Source: Saccharina japonica
Taxonomy: Eukaryota > Sar > Phaeophyceae > Laminariales > Laminariaceae
DNA: 64,000 nt
Direction of reading: 5' to 3'
Assembly: GCA_008828725.1 (NCBI GenBank)
Contig: MEHQ01001056.1
Span: 23,068-87,067 of the forward strand
Of this stretch, positions 1 to 12,689 are shown piece by piece. The position numbers were made by a program, and so were the translations under genes. How positions within the stretch are numbered: position 1 is the first letter of the stretch; each line of letters begins with the position of its first letter. Under the pieces are notes generated by a model. The model was not told the DNA's origin, searched no databases, and worked only from the letters and a program-made list of their open reading frames with translations.

Positions 1-61
1 ATTGAGATTTGTATTGAGGATTTTGCAGGTTTTGAGATTCTTGCAACGTGCAGTAGATCTG

Positions 62-363
62 AAGTTAGTACTACTGGATAAACTTGTATCGACCTATTGA
101 CACCGAGCTGATGCCCGTCTGGTCATCGAGGCCATATGCCCTAGTTTCGGCAGCTGAGTGTCTTGGAAGATTGTTGAAGTTTGAGCCAGTATGGTTTAGA
201 TTATGGTATCTTAAGTTAGTACTCCTGGATAAACTTGTATCGACCTATTGACACCGAGCTGATGACCATCTGATTACCGAGGCTATATGCCCTAGTTTCG
301 GCAACTGGGTGTCTTGGAAGATTGTTGAAGTTTGAGCCAGTATGGTTTAGATTTTGGTATTTG
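62..363. repeat. 151-bp tandem duplication
   Basis: Two head-to-tail copies of a 151-bp unit (62-212 and 213-363), beginning AAGTTAGTACT and ending near ATGGTTTAGATT. The copies differ by a handful of substitutions. No coding potential was recognised in the unit. Confidence 0.9.
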
Positions 364-1341
364 AGTTTGAATGAGTTTGCTTGAATTCCTGGTATTCAGT
401 ACTTTGGATTTGCTTGAGGTTTTGGGAAATTGTGGTCCACTTTCGGTACGTGAATTTGGAATGTGTGATATTGATTCGGGATGATGATTTGTGGTTTTCG
501 GGACAGCTATGAGGTTTGACCATTCTATGATATTGTGATGCTTTATTGCCATACTGTTCACCATGCAGAGAGGATATTAGTTGATAGGACTGTACACCTG
601 TTCGGTATGCATACCGCGGATGTGTGGTGCCGCACAGTATCCATTTCAAAGCAGGGAGGGTATTGATTGTGCTTGTACTCGATACAGCAGTTACGATGGC
701 GGTTACATATATTGGGGAGTTTATATACTTGGTGAGGCTTTATTGAGGTAGGGTTGAGTGCCAGGTTTCTTTCCCCTGACTTGACTTGCTCGACTCGCCG
801 CGACGCTGGCCTGTGAGGTCCGATGATAATCTATATATACTTAACTACGTGGTTTATGTCTACATGAGGAGCGCTCCAGCACCCTGACCCTGCCCGCCTG
901 TGCTAGGCCCCGACATGAGCCTGGGGTCGTATCAACTCAACGAAAGTACACAACGGCTCGTACATGATGCGCACCAGAGTCGTACAAACGACGTACTGGT
1001 ATTGTTTACGTACTTCGCACTGCTGCACCAATATATGTACCGGTACAACATTCAAAATTCCCGACGGCCATGATGTTTGAAATTTGATGTTAGGAGGAGG
1101 TAGCAGGTAGGTTGTAAGGTGGAACACTGCAGCTGGAATGGCGGAAGAGATTACCCTACCAGGCAATAGACTTGCCTTAAAGTATAGGCGCGGCAGCCTC
1201 CGCCAAGTAGGTGTGCACGAGTCTATAACACATGGACTGGTTCCGTACCTACCACCACATACGTGTGTATGCCAGTTGGTGATATTCCAGTCATACTGCT
1301 GTACGTACGTTTTGGTGGTCTGACTTTTGTGCCTTCCTTTA
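364..1341. other. no recognised gene
   Basis: I see no recognisable gene here. Open frames on both strands are short, overlap one another and match no family I know. Confidence 0.5.
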
Positions 1342-1345
1342 CACG

Positions 1346-1418
1346 TGTATGGGTATACAAAGCGGGGACCCGGCGCGGCTGCCGCATGCCCGGCGCCGGT
1401 TCCGTGTATACCCATACA
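1346..1418. repeat. inverted repeat, hairpin
   Basis: A perfect 14-bp inverted repeat, TGTATGGGTATACA at 1346-1359 and its complement at 1405-1418, flanks a very GC-rich 45-nt loop. The loop itself contains CCGGCGC/GCGCCGG-type palindromes, so a compact cruciform or RNA hairpin is possible. Function unknown. Confidence 0.75.
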
Positions 1419-1425
1419 TGGTGGA

Positions 1426-2180
1426 GATACGAGGCTGGTGTAACCAGACTCGCCCATGACGAGGCTGACTCTGCAGCCATTGTTGTTGTTGTTGCTGTCT
1501 TCACATTAAACCCGTTCTTTCTACTCAACCACGTCAGTACACCCAGTGCCTGTCCTGATTCCCAATCCTAGAGAGATACAAATTATGTGGTCACAGACTG
1601 TGAAACAGAGAAAAAAACAAAACAAAACAAAACGCAAATTAATGGGTAAAGCAAGTGAGATGCTTAACGTACTGGGTACGAGAACACAACGACACGAGCT
1701 CAACCAAAAATTAGAACAAAAATACAAATAAAAAACGAATTCTGAAATGAAACATAATACAAATGACGCAAATGACGCGGGGAGACAGAAGTGCCCCTAG
1801 AAGAAAAACAGACATGCCCAAGAGGAACAGCAAACTGCTGCACGGGCGAGGCAACATGAAAAAGAGGAAGACACCGGCATAGCGTGGAAACAAAGGGAGA
1901 AACAAGGCAAAAAAAAACAAGAAATAAGACACGAGAGAGGAAAAGAGAAAAATCGTTCTCGAGGCAAGCTCAAGGCGGTAGTAATAACAGTTTCCCGTCT
2001 CTGCTATAAAAACCGATACGGGGACCATGTCACCCCTTCTGCCATCTCATTCCCACTCTAAAAACAAAAACAGTGTCAAAAGCCGGAACTACCTCTGCCG
2101 CGCCCCCCCCAGTGAAGAAATCAACAGGAAACAAATAATAGAATTCAAGCACTAGTCGAGCGGATACCTTGCCGCACGAT
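1426..2180. other. no recognised gene; A-rich tract
   Basis: Contains an A-rich stretch with repeated AAAAC around 1606-1635. It ends where the non-LTR element begins. Nothing else was recognised. Confidence 0.5.
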
Positions 2181-4555
2181 CTACCATTTCGTTTCTGCGT
2201 TCGTCGACAGCTGTATCAGCGCGGTCGCCCCTGCCCCCCCCCCTCTCCTTGTCGCCTCTCTTGGCGTCCTCAGCTGCATGCCGTAGCCAGCTCTTTTCCT
2301 CTTCGGCCCTGTGCGACCTCGCCATGAATTGTCCGCCGCCTCGCCGACCCCCCGATACCACACCCCCCTCCTCTTAGCCGCCCTCGGCCATAGTATCGTC
2401 TCTGCTCCAAACGGTAAAGGGGAACTTTCTGTGGAACCCTCTGTCGCTCGAAAAACCCTGAGGTCATCTGCTAGACATTGTGCGCAGTTCTTTCCTGGGC
2501 GGCCAGGTCCCGGGTTCGTCCTACCGACGATCGTCCCAAACACCACCCGCCGGGTCAGCCCCTCATCCGTCGTGCGCTGTAAGGCCCCCGCAAATAGGAG
2601 GCATCGCTTGCGGATGGTCGTCTCAACGCTCTCGCATTGTGCCTTCTTGAGAGCCTTGGCGTACGACATGAGATGGTCCGTGCGTTGTCGGCGCTGGAAA
2701 CCAATGATCCGTAGGAGGAAATTGTGGTGTGCCGTTCGGAGCTCAGCGAAGTGCTCCTGGCCAAGGGTCCACGTCACACACCCGTACAGCAGTGTCTCCA
2801 TCACCTCGGCCTTTAGCATGCGCACCTTCAGAGTGAACGGGGCATCCTCCATATCGTACACCTCCCGCTTAAACCGATTGTGGCATGCCCATGCGACTCG
2901 GATGCGTCGTTTGATCTCTGGCATAATGCCCGCGCTGGCGACGACAAGACCACCAAGGTACAAAAAGTGCATCGTCTGTTTATACCTCTGGCCCGCTGCT
3001 TCGATGACGAGCGGTGAGGTCCGGAGTACTTGGTTTGGTGTCCGCGGCAGCATAGTCTCCGTTTTCGTTTCGGATACGGTGAGACCAGCTGCTTCAAAAA
3101 CGGTCACAATAACGGTCATCATCTTGGCAAGCCCTTCCGCCGATTTAGGCACAATACCTGCATCGTCGGTGTACAGCATACCCCATATTGCTCTCCGTAC
3201 ACGTGCTAGTGGCTCCTCACTCACTCCGTCCCCCCGAGGTCCTCCTCGAGGTGAACCAGGTCCCTCGAGATGTCTGGGTCCTCACTGAAGCTTATCAGTA
3301 CGGCGTGTATCACAGCAGCCAAGAAGACATTGCACAGCAGCGCTGACAGCACACATCCTTGCCGCAGTCCCTGAGTGACATCGAACCATTCAGAGTGCTC
3401 ACCGTCATTCGTACGCACGCGAGCTCGCATGCCTTCGTGGAATTGGCGGATAACGGTCAACATCTTCTCTGGTATGCCGAAGCGTGCGAGCACCACCCAC
3501 AACAACCCTCGGTCGACGGAGTCATAAGCCTTCTGCAGGTCAATGAAGCACATATACAGCGGGATGTTTTTGGCTCGTCCGAGTTCTTGCAGTCGACGCA
3601 CGACGAATAGCATGTCGACTGTTGATCGTGCTGGGCGAAAGCTACGCTGTTCCTCGGGGAGTATCCCTTCGGCCTCGCCGTAATTGCTGAGACGTGACGC
3701 GACCATTTTCAGCAATACTTTGCCTGAATGGGCAACAAGCGAAATGCCTCGATAGTTGTTGCAATCGGATCGATCCTTCTTTTTATGAAGGACCTTAATG
3801 GTCGCATCTTTCCATTGCTGGGGGACGCCACCCGTTCTCTACACATTGACAAGCAAGTTGTGTAGGTACCGGATGAATTCGGGGTGGTCCAGTTTCAGCA
3901 ACTCGGCCGGAAGGGAATCTGGTCCGACCGCTTTCCAGTTTGGCATACCCCGGACTACCGTGGCCATGTCATCCATGGTCGGTTCGTCTCCAAGCGATGG
4001 TGCCAACGGTCGTTGTGGATCACGATTAGGCGATTTCACGGTCAGAAGAGTGCCGAAAAACCCCGCCCAACGTTCAAGAATGCGCACCTTGTCCCTTAGT
4101 AGCGTGCCATCCTCGTCCATGGTGAACTGCTCGCTTCTCGCTTTTCGACCGTCCAACCCCACCGTGCCCTTCGGGTGCTTGTAGAAGCCCCGTTGATTGT
4201 TGGCAGTCAGGAGTCTCTCCGTTTCAGCGAGATACTCTTCGAAGTAGGTATGTAATCCTGCGTCAATCACCCCTCGCAGATTCGCGCACGCTGCCCTCAG
4301 CGCCTTTCACGCAGTTTTGTCCTTCTTAATACGCATGGATCGTCGGGCATCATCCCTCGCATCCCATGCTATTTTGAAGGCGGCTGCGGTTTGAGTATTC
4401 TCGCACCACCCGAGTTTGTGTGTGCGGCGTGGCGGGGGAGGAACCTCTTCCGCTACTGCATCAATAATTATGCCGGCAAAGGATTTGGCTATTTCGGTTG
4501 CGGGGGTAGGAATGGAAGCTTGGAGAGGATCCGCGTCATTACTCGCCGCCTGCAA
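2181..4555 (-). pseudogene. reverse transcriptase of LINE, broken
   Basis: Encodes the RNA-directed DNA polymerase of a non-LTR element. Visible in order are NYRGISLV (about 3740-3765), the GFRP-like [12 protein letters not shown], motif [14 protein letters not shown], motif [12 protein letters not shown], motif C YTDDAG near 3170, then the YLGG...EIKRRI thumb region and the LLYG.VTW segment typical of RTE/CR1-like elements. Three lesions are visible. One TGA lies after KDKTA (about 4305), one TAG lies before RTGGVPQQW (about 3840), and a frame change near 3222 falls between motif B and YTDDAG. The copy is therefore inactive. The clade cannot be settled without a tree; RTE-like is my best guess. 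The mirror-image open frame on the plus strand is a shadow. Confidence 0.85.
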
Positions 4556-4763
4556 TCTCCGTCAGATTTAAACTTCTGCCGATCGAAAGGCCGGATTTCG
4601 TTTTTCGTTCGCACATGTCGGTTAGGTGCAAAACGGCCGCTGAAGCGGACCATCGCGTATACGATACAAGGTTCCCCTTCGGGATGTTGGTCACTTGAAA
4701 TCCCGGGTGTGTCGCAAGATGAAAATAGATCACACATGCTTCATAGTTCCCTTTTTGGAGCAA
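2181..4763 (-). mobile_element. 5'-truncated non-LTR retrotransposon (LINE)
   Basis: A minus-strand LINE-like remnant. It starts, in its own sense, near 4763 within what looks like the end of an endonuclease domain (a positively charged linker leading to FDRQKF), runs through the reverse transcriptase and ends with a C-terminal tail near 2181. The main AP-endonuclease domain is missing, as expected for 5' truncation during target-primed insertion. No clear poly-A tail or target-site duplication was seen, so the outer limits are approximate. Confidence 0.8.
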
Positions 4764-7700
4764 ACATCGAAATCACGATCTGCGACATTTTTTCGTCGTG
4801 GCTATTCTATACTGTTTTTGTAGTAAATGCGCCTGATAAAGGTACGACCTTCGTTCGTGTATAATCCACGCAACCCAACGGCATGTCCATAACCGGTATA
4901 AGGGCCTATACAGCTGACACTGCTGCGTACACCGATTGTGGCCAGTACGCGGCTCCCCAAGGCATCCGCTGGCCGCTGGCGAACGAGCAGCACATGATGG
5001 CCTTGAAACCTCGAGGAGAAGACGGCCCAGCGCAAACAAAAACCCAGCAAAATATCCTGAAAATCGGCGCGAGGCCGGGCAAACGACCTGCGGTTTTGCT
5101 GGAATAGCATACATCAAACATACACACACGCATACACAACGAGAGAGACAGAACACAGCAAACCAGTACTTCGTATAGCTGTCACAACTAGCCTGCTGGA
5201 TCCCCCCTGCTACTCGTATAGCTGTCCCGCGCACACTTCGGGGTCTGCAGCTTCTTCTGCTGTAGTACTGCTGTGGTGTGCTGTTCGACAAACGGCGCCT
5301 TGGCTGCTTCGCAGTTTGTAGCCTAGACTGCTGCTGTACTTTACGGATACATGTCTCCACAGCTACTTACTCTACAAAAATACCCGTGTTCGTATGTATG
5401 TAGATCGGCCTATCGTTGGAAAATAGAGAGAGGTCATAGATATGATACTTCGAAGTCTGTATGCTGGTACATATATACGTACTCGTAGATCTGTGATTTG
5501 TACTCTACGTAGATTCACAAATATTGGAACCAAATTACAAATTTACATAAAATTATCAAGCGTGTCGTACAACTGCTACTACTGCTGTACGCAGCCCAGA
5601 CAGAGCAGACGCATTCAACATGGTATCAACTACTCCTGCTGCACGACGTTTGATGCGTGCCTCGTTCGATGTCAGTGTGGTCCTTGTTTTCTCGTGCTTG
5701 GTGCGTGCTTTGTGTGTTTCGTTCATGCGACGGGTCAAAAACGAACCATCAAAGTTCATACACGGGGATGAAAAAACAGTCGTACGACAGGTTTTTCAAG
5801 TAGTTGCGAGGCGGTGTCAAGTCGGAACGCCTCCCCTGAGTTATTTGCCAGGATTCGCGACTTTGAAGGTCCAGAGCACGCCCCACGGGACTCGGCCGGG
5901 ACCCGCACTTGCGCCGCGGTGTACACGCGGCCCCCCTGCGTGCCCCGCAGCCGACAGCGCGAGAAAAGACCCGCGGCCGGAGATGAAAAGCGAAAGTATT
6001 CCGGGAAAATGTCCGTTTGGTACCTATATGTATAGTTATGTTTGTGAAATTTTCGCACTTTTCGCAACTTTTCTCTTCGTGCGAGCACTTTTCGGCAAAA
6101 CGCTAAGTACCCCGACACAGCAAGCCCGGCCGGACACATTGGTCGAGGTTTGGGCTCGATCCGAGCTCTGTGGCTCGCGTGGCGGGCGCTCGAAGTTTTT
6201 TTTCCCGCGGGAGTGGATAAGCCGATTTCCCGGGTTCTCAGCATGAGGCCGTGTTTCGTACGTACGTGCCGGTAAATAATACCGTAATGTCCTGTTGTTT
6301 GCCCTGCTTTCACGGGCTGATCATGAGCACACAGGAGAGCCCAGACACAGATAGACAACATAACATGTGCAGAGAGCACAACGTTACAACTCTGCCTAAT
6401 AAACACCAGCAGGTAACACCGTGCGTGGGTGACACACCCATCTGCGCTGTTCTGCTGTGGCTTAGCTGTGTCTATCGGAGCCTGCCCCGTAATCCACCAT
6501 CTACCTTTCAGTTGTCCTGATGTGTGCGACTGACTCACGCTCACGCTAGCCGGAAATGTAATGGCCTCTTTAATCCAATATCATACGAGTAGGATCTTGG
6601 AGTATACCAACTGCTGTCCATATATTTTCGATTGTTTGTTTCTTCCCTGAAGCTCACCCCAGAAATCTACGAGACATCAGACAACACGCAACGAACACAA
6701 ACGAGGTCACAGCCCCGCCTAGAAGCACAAGCAGCAGCAGGCGTTCCTGTGGCAGGTTCGCCGGGTACTGCTGTAGCTGTTAGTGGTTACTTCATCGGGG
6801 GCTTGCACATCCGTCATCAGCAATCACACCACACCTCTCTCTCTTGTGCGCTGCTGTCTGCTGCCTGCCTGTGCTTGCATGATGTATGTGTCGTGCGCCT
6901 GGCGCGAGTCGCGACAAATAATACTGTACCGGTATTTGGGCAAATCATTTTTGGTCATATAGTCAAATGGTCACCATGTCCGATTTTGAATGTGAAATTT
7001 TAAGTTCGATCCTCATCGCGATGGATTTTTTTTTTTTTTGTATTATTGTGCGTATAATATAACCCAGACCCCACATATATAAGTTTTTTTTTTTAATTTT
7101 TTAATATATAAGACAGACAGCAAACAAAAACCAAGTGGATTTTTTTACGTAGGCAGGTTTGGTCGAGAGTTTCAGCCCCTTCTTCGGTGCATCCTTTTCT
7201 ACTTCTTCTGCAAATACTATCCCACCACTACTGTTGTACGAGACCTGCTGTGTCCCATATGTCACGCGTGCGTGCGTGTGCGGTATCCTGACCTTGAGCG
7301 CCACAACAATAAAACATTGACAAATTTTAATATAACAAAAAAATTGGCGGGATCCTTAACAAATCTCTAACGGTCGAGTCAATATTAATGGTTCCATCAT
7401 ATTTCCGAGTATGTTTTATCCCCAAAAATGCAGGTACAGTTTTTTAAACGTCTGATTTTATGTATAGTACTACGCAGATATTTCATAACGTCGTACTTAT
7501 TATGTACTACCAGTATGCAATATGATATTATGCGTATGATACAATGTCGCATGTTTTTGTATTAATAGTAGATTTTCGATTTGTCCTTGCGCCACTCCCC
7601 TAGGCACGTCCCGGAGGGGAACCTTGTACATATTATGGTTTGATTCCGCCGTGGCTGGGGACGGAGGCTGGGGGTGGACCTTCACATCACACATGCGAGA

Positions 7701-8894
7701 TCGGTGTGCTTGGCGAGTTAGGATATAGTCAATCCACTTTTGGTCGTTGCGGCTGCTGGTACCGTTGAATGTATGGGATATTCCACCCTTACGTGTGTGT
7801 GCTGAAAAACGTGTTCGTGAGAGCGAGGTTGTTGTCTGACGCGAATGCCAGCAAGCGTGCTCTGTGTTATTATACAGTTTCGGAAAAAAACAAAGTGAAA
7901 CAAAACTTGGTCATGGACGTGGTTGATCAAAGACGGCCGAAGTCTCGCCGCATAAAAGGCGTTGACGGCTACCTTTTTCCAGGGGCAAATTGTTTTTTAG
8001 TTCTTGCTCAAAGAAAAAGGTCGAAAAATGGAGTCCAGGCATGAGCAGTCAAACTGCGTAGGGTTGTTGTCATGGTACAGAACACAGGCGGTATCAGGGT
8101 GCCTGCACCGCCACTACAGCAGCCTGGGATGCATGACACGCCACCACAGCGTACGGCGACAGGGCGCGCCATCTTCCTTGAACGAGTGGTCGGCTGGTGA
8201 TGCCGTGGCGGGGAAAGTAGTGTTCTACTGGAAGGAGAAGTGATGGGTACGTACTCGTACGAGAGGAAACAGACACCGGCACGCAACCTCAAAGCTGGGA
8301 GACCGCGAGGAGGATGTGGCAAAGGCGAGTACCCACTCGCCGCTAAATCGTAGAGCGGCAGGGCTCGCCGCCTGCCCCAACCAGTCGTGGCTTCGTGATA
8401 CTGCTGCTGTGGTGTCGAAAGCAGCACAGCAGCAGGTAGGTCTGCTTTCAGGCCAGGCGGGCAAGACGGGGTGGGGATGTGAAGGATGTGTTCGCGCTGT
8501 TCGAAATGGAAACAAAGGAAAACAATTGCACGATGCGTACGCACCCAACCTCGATGAGTTGGACGACGGCAAGGAGGAAGGCAACGACCGTGGGAAATTT
8601 GATACGGGGTTAGGAGCGGAGGGAGAAGGTCACGGCGGAAGGTGGTGGAGCACCGTGGTCGACCGGAAGTTCATGACATTTCGTGCAGTAGTAACATGTT
8701 TCACTCGACTTTGTGGCTCGCCTGCTGCGAAAAATAGTCGTGTCGATGATGACTTTTAAAATCCTGGACACTAACCCCCAAACATGAGCAAGTCGTAAGA
8801 ATCCTGGACAAATACCCCGCCATTCATGAGCACCAGCATGGGCATCGACTTTTTTTGTTGTCATTTTTTTTCTCCCGAAACTCTTTATTCTGTG
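4764..8894. other. no recognised gene
   Basis: About 4 kb with no gene I can support. It holds a T-run near 7027-7039 and AT-rich stretches at 7080-7110 and 7320-7560. I looked here on the minus strand for the missing C-terminal exons of the acyl-CoA dehydrogenase and did not find them. Confidence 0.45.
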
Positions 8895-9040
8895 TCACTG
8901 CCTCGTGGGTGCCTGCCCACATATGCACTACGTGATACGACCATCCCCCCCTTGTGCGGATTCAAGGTTCTCCACCCCGTACGATATCATCTATAACTCG
9001 ATCACCAGCCATGGTGACCGCCGAAACAAAAATAACAAAA
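8895..9040 (+). repeat. GTACTCAT repeat family, partial copy
   Basis: Matches the second half of the 15026-15603 element: a cctcgtgggtgcct start, the cactacgtgatacga segment, GGTTCTCCACCCCG, and the TGGTGACCGCC block. The head and tail of the element are missing. Confidence 0.75.
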
Positions 9041-9061
9041 CAAAAAGAAAGAAGAACACAA

Positions 9062-9090
9062 AATGAGGGGGGGGGGGGGAGGGGGGGGGT
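9062..9090. repeat. poly-G tract
   Basis: Two G-runs separated by one A, directly after the partial dispersed repeat. Length is likely to be unreliable in the assembly. Confidence 0.8.
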
Positions 9091-9417
9091 ACATACACGC
9101 TTTGCGGCGCTGTGAGGTATCCCCGCCCTCTGGTAAGCGTCTTACCCCTCTACAGGATACATACCCTCTCCCTCCACAGACCGATACCATTTCATGGGGG
9201 AAAACAATCCCCCCCCTCGTATATATGTACCGCTCTATCCCGTTTCGCGCAGCGCCTGTCTAACAAGAAAAAGCGCGAAAAAACGCTACCGTCGCGTACC
9301 GTACCGTACCACGCGATGATCGCAGATAATCAACTTTGTCCAGAAGACAATCGTACCGTAAAGGAAGTGAACGGTGTGGCGGTTCATTTTTACGCGAACA
9401 CAGACTCGATGAGCGTG

Positions 9418-9770
9418 GGAAGGCCGCACACGGGACAACAGCACACGGGACCACGGAACACGGGACGACGGAATACGGGACGACGCTACACGGAACGATT
9501 GCACACGGGACGACGGTACACGGGATGGCAGTACACGGGACGACTGAACACAGGATGATTGTACACGGGACGACGATGTACGGGAGGGAAAAACATGGGG
9601 TGATGCTACACAGGGGGAGGCGGCACATGGGACGACGTCAAACGGGACGACGGGACACGGCTAACCGGGGGAGCGGCAAACGGGACACCGTCACACGATC
9701 GTAAACGGGACGATAGCACACGGGGGACGGGGCGGCACGCGGGAATGACGGCACACAGGACAGCGCGGAC
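9418..9770. repeat. 15-bp minisatellite
   Basis: A degenerate tandem array of a 15-bp unit close to ACACGGGACGACGGA. Because 15 is a multiple of three and the unit lacks stops, long repetitive frames open on both strands. I treat them as by-products of the repeat rather than genes. Confidence 0.85.
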
Positions 9771-9856
9771 AACAGAACAGGCATAACTACCGAAGCAGAA
9801 CAGAACTGAACCGAACTGAACAGAAGCAGCCAAAGCCAACAACGTGACGCTCTCAC

Positions 9857-9972
9857 TTCTCCGAGGATGTTCTCCTTTGGAACCTCGCAGTCGCTGAACG
9901 TAACGGGGCAGGTGGAGGAAGCTCGGATGCCGAGCTTGTCTTCCTTTGGGCCTACGTGCACCCCTCCAAACC
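9857..9972 (-). CDS. ACADSB: ACADSB-like exon 6, last one seen
   Basis: Encodes [26 protein letters not shown] and VPKENILGE. Acceptor TGTGCAG|, donor GAGAA|GTGAGA on a codon boundary. The next expected exon, starting with the GYK.A...LN.GRIGI helix, was not found downstream on this strand. Confidence 0.9.
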
Positions 9973-12655
9973 CTGCACATGGAGGAGGGGTGGCATGTAA
10001 ACGAACAAGCAAAACAGAAAATCGTTCAGGGGTTTGTGGTTTTGGTGGGGTTGGTGGTGGTGGCGGTGTGATGGAGAGAGTGAATGGGGTGGTGGTGGTG
10101 GTATTGGTGAGGGTGGTGGCGGCGGTGGTGGTGGTTGTACGGGTCGTGTTGATGGCGTTGGTGATGTTGGTGTTGGTGTTGGTGTTGGTGTTGGTGATGT
10201 TGGTGGTGGCGGGGGGGGGNNNNNNNNNNNNNNNNNNNNNNNNGAGCGTGGTGTTACATCAGTCGTGGGCATAGGCCGAGTCGATGTAGACCATAGACTC
10301 TCGCATGCCGCTACAGGATGCCGGAACGGAGCACGTTGGGGTTTGCACCAAACGCAGGCACAAGGGGTGGTGAGCGCAGGGGGGGGGTGTGGGGCGGGGC
10401 GGGGTTGTGTACTCATGTCGGTGCATGGCAGCGCCCGCGACGGCATGTAATGACCAGGGGAGGAAATCAGACGGGCGCTGACCTCCGGACATCCCTACAA
10501 TGCCGGACGTAGACCGCCGATGGCGTTTGCCACCAAGCCACAGGCAGACATTAGCTTCTGCACCGGAACGGCCGCGAAGCGGAGGTGGGACGAGACCGTG
10601 AGGTATTGGGACACCCGAAGTCAACAGAGCAATGAAAGGGTGTGATGCTGGCAGTTTAGCCTGCCATAAGAAACAGCCCTTCTGAGGACGGAACTTTGCG
10701 ATCATGGAGACGGAGGGCAGCACGTCGCATCGCGAGGTTAGATTTATCAATTTCTATCGTGGTGCGGGCCACTCGGAAGACCCACGCAATGGGTTGTTCT
10801 ACTCGATGTAGTACTGCTCGCGATGCCAGTTACCAAAGACTCCCGACAACTACTAAGTGATACACCATTCCCCTTTGCGGAAGGCAATCAGATTCTCGCG
10901 TTCTCCACCCCGCACAAATGATCTACTCGACCGCCAGCTTTGGTGACCGCCAAAAAAAAAAAACGGCACCCTGGTTGTCTAGCTCACGCAGCGAGTGGCG
11001 TGTTTTACAGCGTCGTTGCCAACCGACGCCAACCCAACCTATAAATATATCATACATTTATAGGGGGGGGGGTTGGGCGATGGTGGGGGCGATGGAGGTG
11101 TTGGTGTTGGTCTTGGTGGCATTGGTGTTGATGTTGAAATTGGTGGTATTGGCGCTAGTGTTGTTGTAGTTGGTGGTGGTTTTGGTGGTGTTAGGGGTGT
11201 TGGTTGTTGATGCGGTTGGTGGTGGGGTTTGCGATGGTGTTGGTGTTGGTGGTGGTAGCGTCGGAGGTGTTGGTGATTGTAGTGGCGTTGGTGTTAATGT
11301 TTATGGAGTATTCGTGGTGTCCGTGTTGGTGGTGCTGATGGCATAGCTGGCGCTAGCATTGGTGGTGGTGGTCGTGGCTGTGGTGTTGGCGGTGGTCACC
11401 CTCGCGACAGTCTCTACTATCTATCATCAATCTCGACAGTTACAGAAAACGCCCCTCCACTACGCAAGTAGCGCTCGATAGTAGCAAACGCTGCTGGTCC
11501 TCGACAAACAACAACAACGACAACGACAACAACAACAACAACAACAACAACAAACGCTTCTGGTGCGGACAAATACACGGCGACGCTCTTTTTCTGCCAG
11601 TAACAGCACTCGCCAACAGCAAGGGCTACACGTGTAAAGTCACTACGAGTGTACACCCTCCCGCGACAGCAGTCGGTTCTCTCGAACAGCCGCCATCATC
11701 ACCCCTATCGAGTGTTCTCTCGGTAGACGGAGCACCCATCCCGTCAACAACGCTAAGAGACCGCGATTTCACCCCGTGACTAACTGCCTCCATACACTGA
11801 AACCACTACGGAGGAAACATAGTAGCCCGACCCAAAATTGGTGTACCAGGTATACAGTATATAGAGGCACATTTCTGTATTTCGCGCAAGGTTGCCACAG
11901 ACGGCGAAACAGGAAGGGGATGACGTACGCGGTTTTTTTCTATGTAGTACATAGAGAAATTGTAATGAGCGCACAAATGTTAGAGGCTATGAGGAGTTAG
12001 GAACAGTGCGCCGTCTCGAAAGGTATACGGGGTCAATGATCAAACGACTAAGGCAAGCAACAAATCAGTATATATAGTGCGTCTCCGGCGCCGGCAGCAG
12101 CAGCAGTGGTCACCTTTCTCGACGACGAAGCAGGTGATGCCCTTGTACCCCTTGGAAGGGTCGACGTTCGCGAAAACGAAGAAGATGTCCGCCTCCTTGG
12201 CGTTGGAAATCCACTGTTTCTCTCCCTGCCAGAGCGTCGCGCCGTCGGTGGGCAGCCCAGCCGAAGACGGCATCGCATCAATAGAAGCCGCAGAAGCAGC
12301 AGAAGCAGCAGTAGCGGCAGTAAAGCAGGAGCATTAGCGGTATCAGTACAAGCATAAGCACAAGAATGAGTGGCGGCAACAGCAAAAGCGGTACGCGATA
12401 TTGAGGACAAAACAGTAAAAATCAACAGCAACATCAGCAGCAGCAGCAGCAGCAGCAGTATCGACAGAAACAGCAGATGCAGCACCAGTAACACCAGCAA
12501 CAGCACCAGCAGCACCAATACTAGCAGCAAAAACAGCAACGTCGGCACCAACAACAACAGCAACACCATTTGTATGCGCAAGCAACAGTAGCACCGCCAG
12601 CACCAGCAGTAACAGTACCACCAACACCAACACCAGCACAAGCACAAGCACCACC

Positions 12656-12689
<34 letters not shown>

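Noticed and set aside
2311..3288. 325-codon plus-strand ORF
   Set aside because: Antisense shadow of the LINE reverse transcriptase.
9867..10450. ORFs crossing the first N gap
   Set aside because: Translated through undetermined bases and low-complexity GT repeats.
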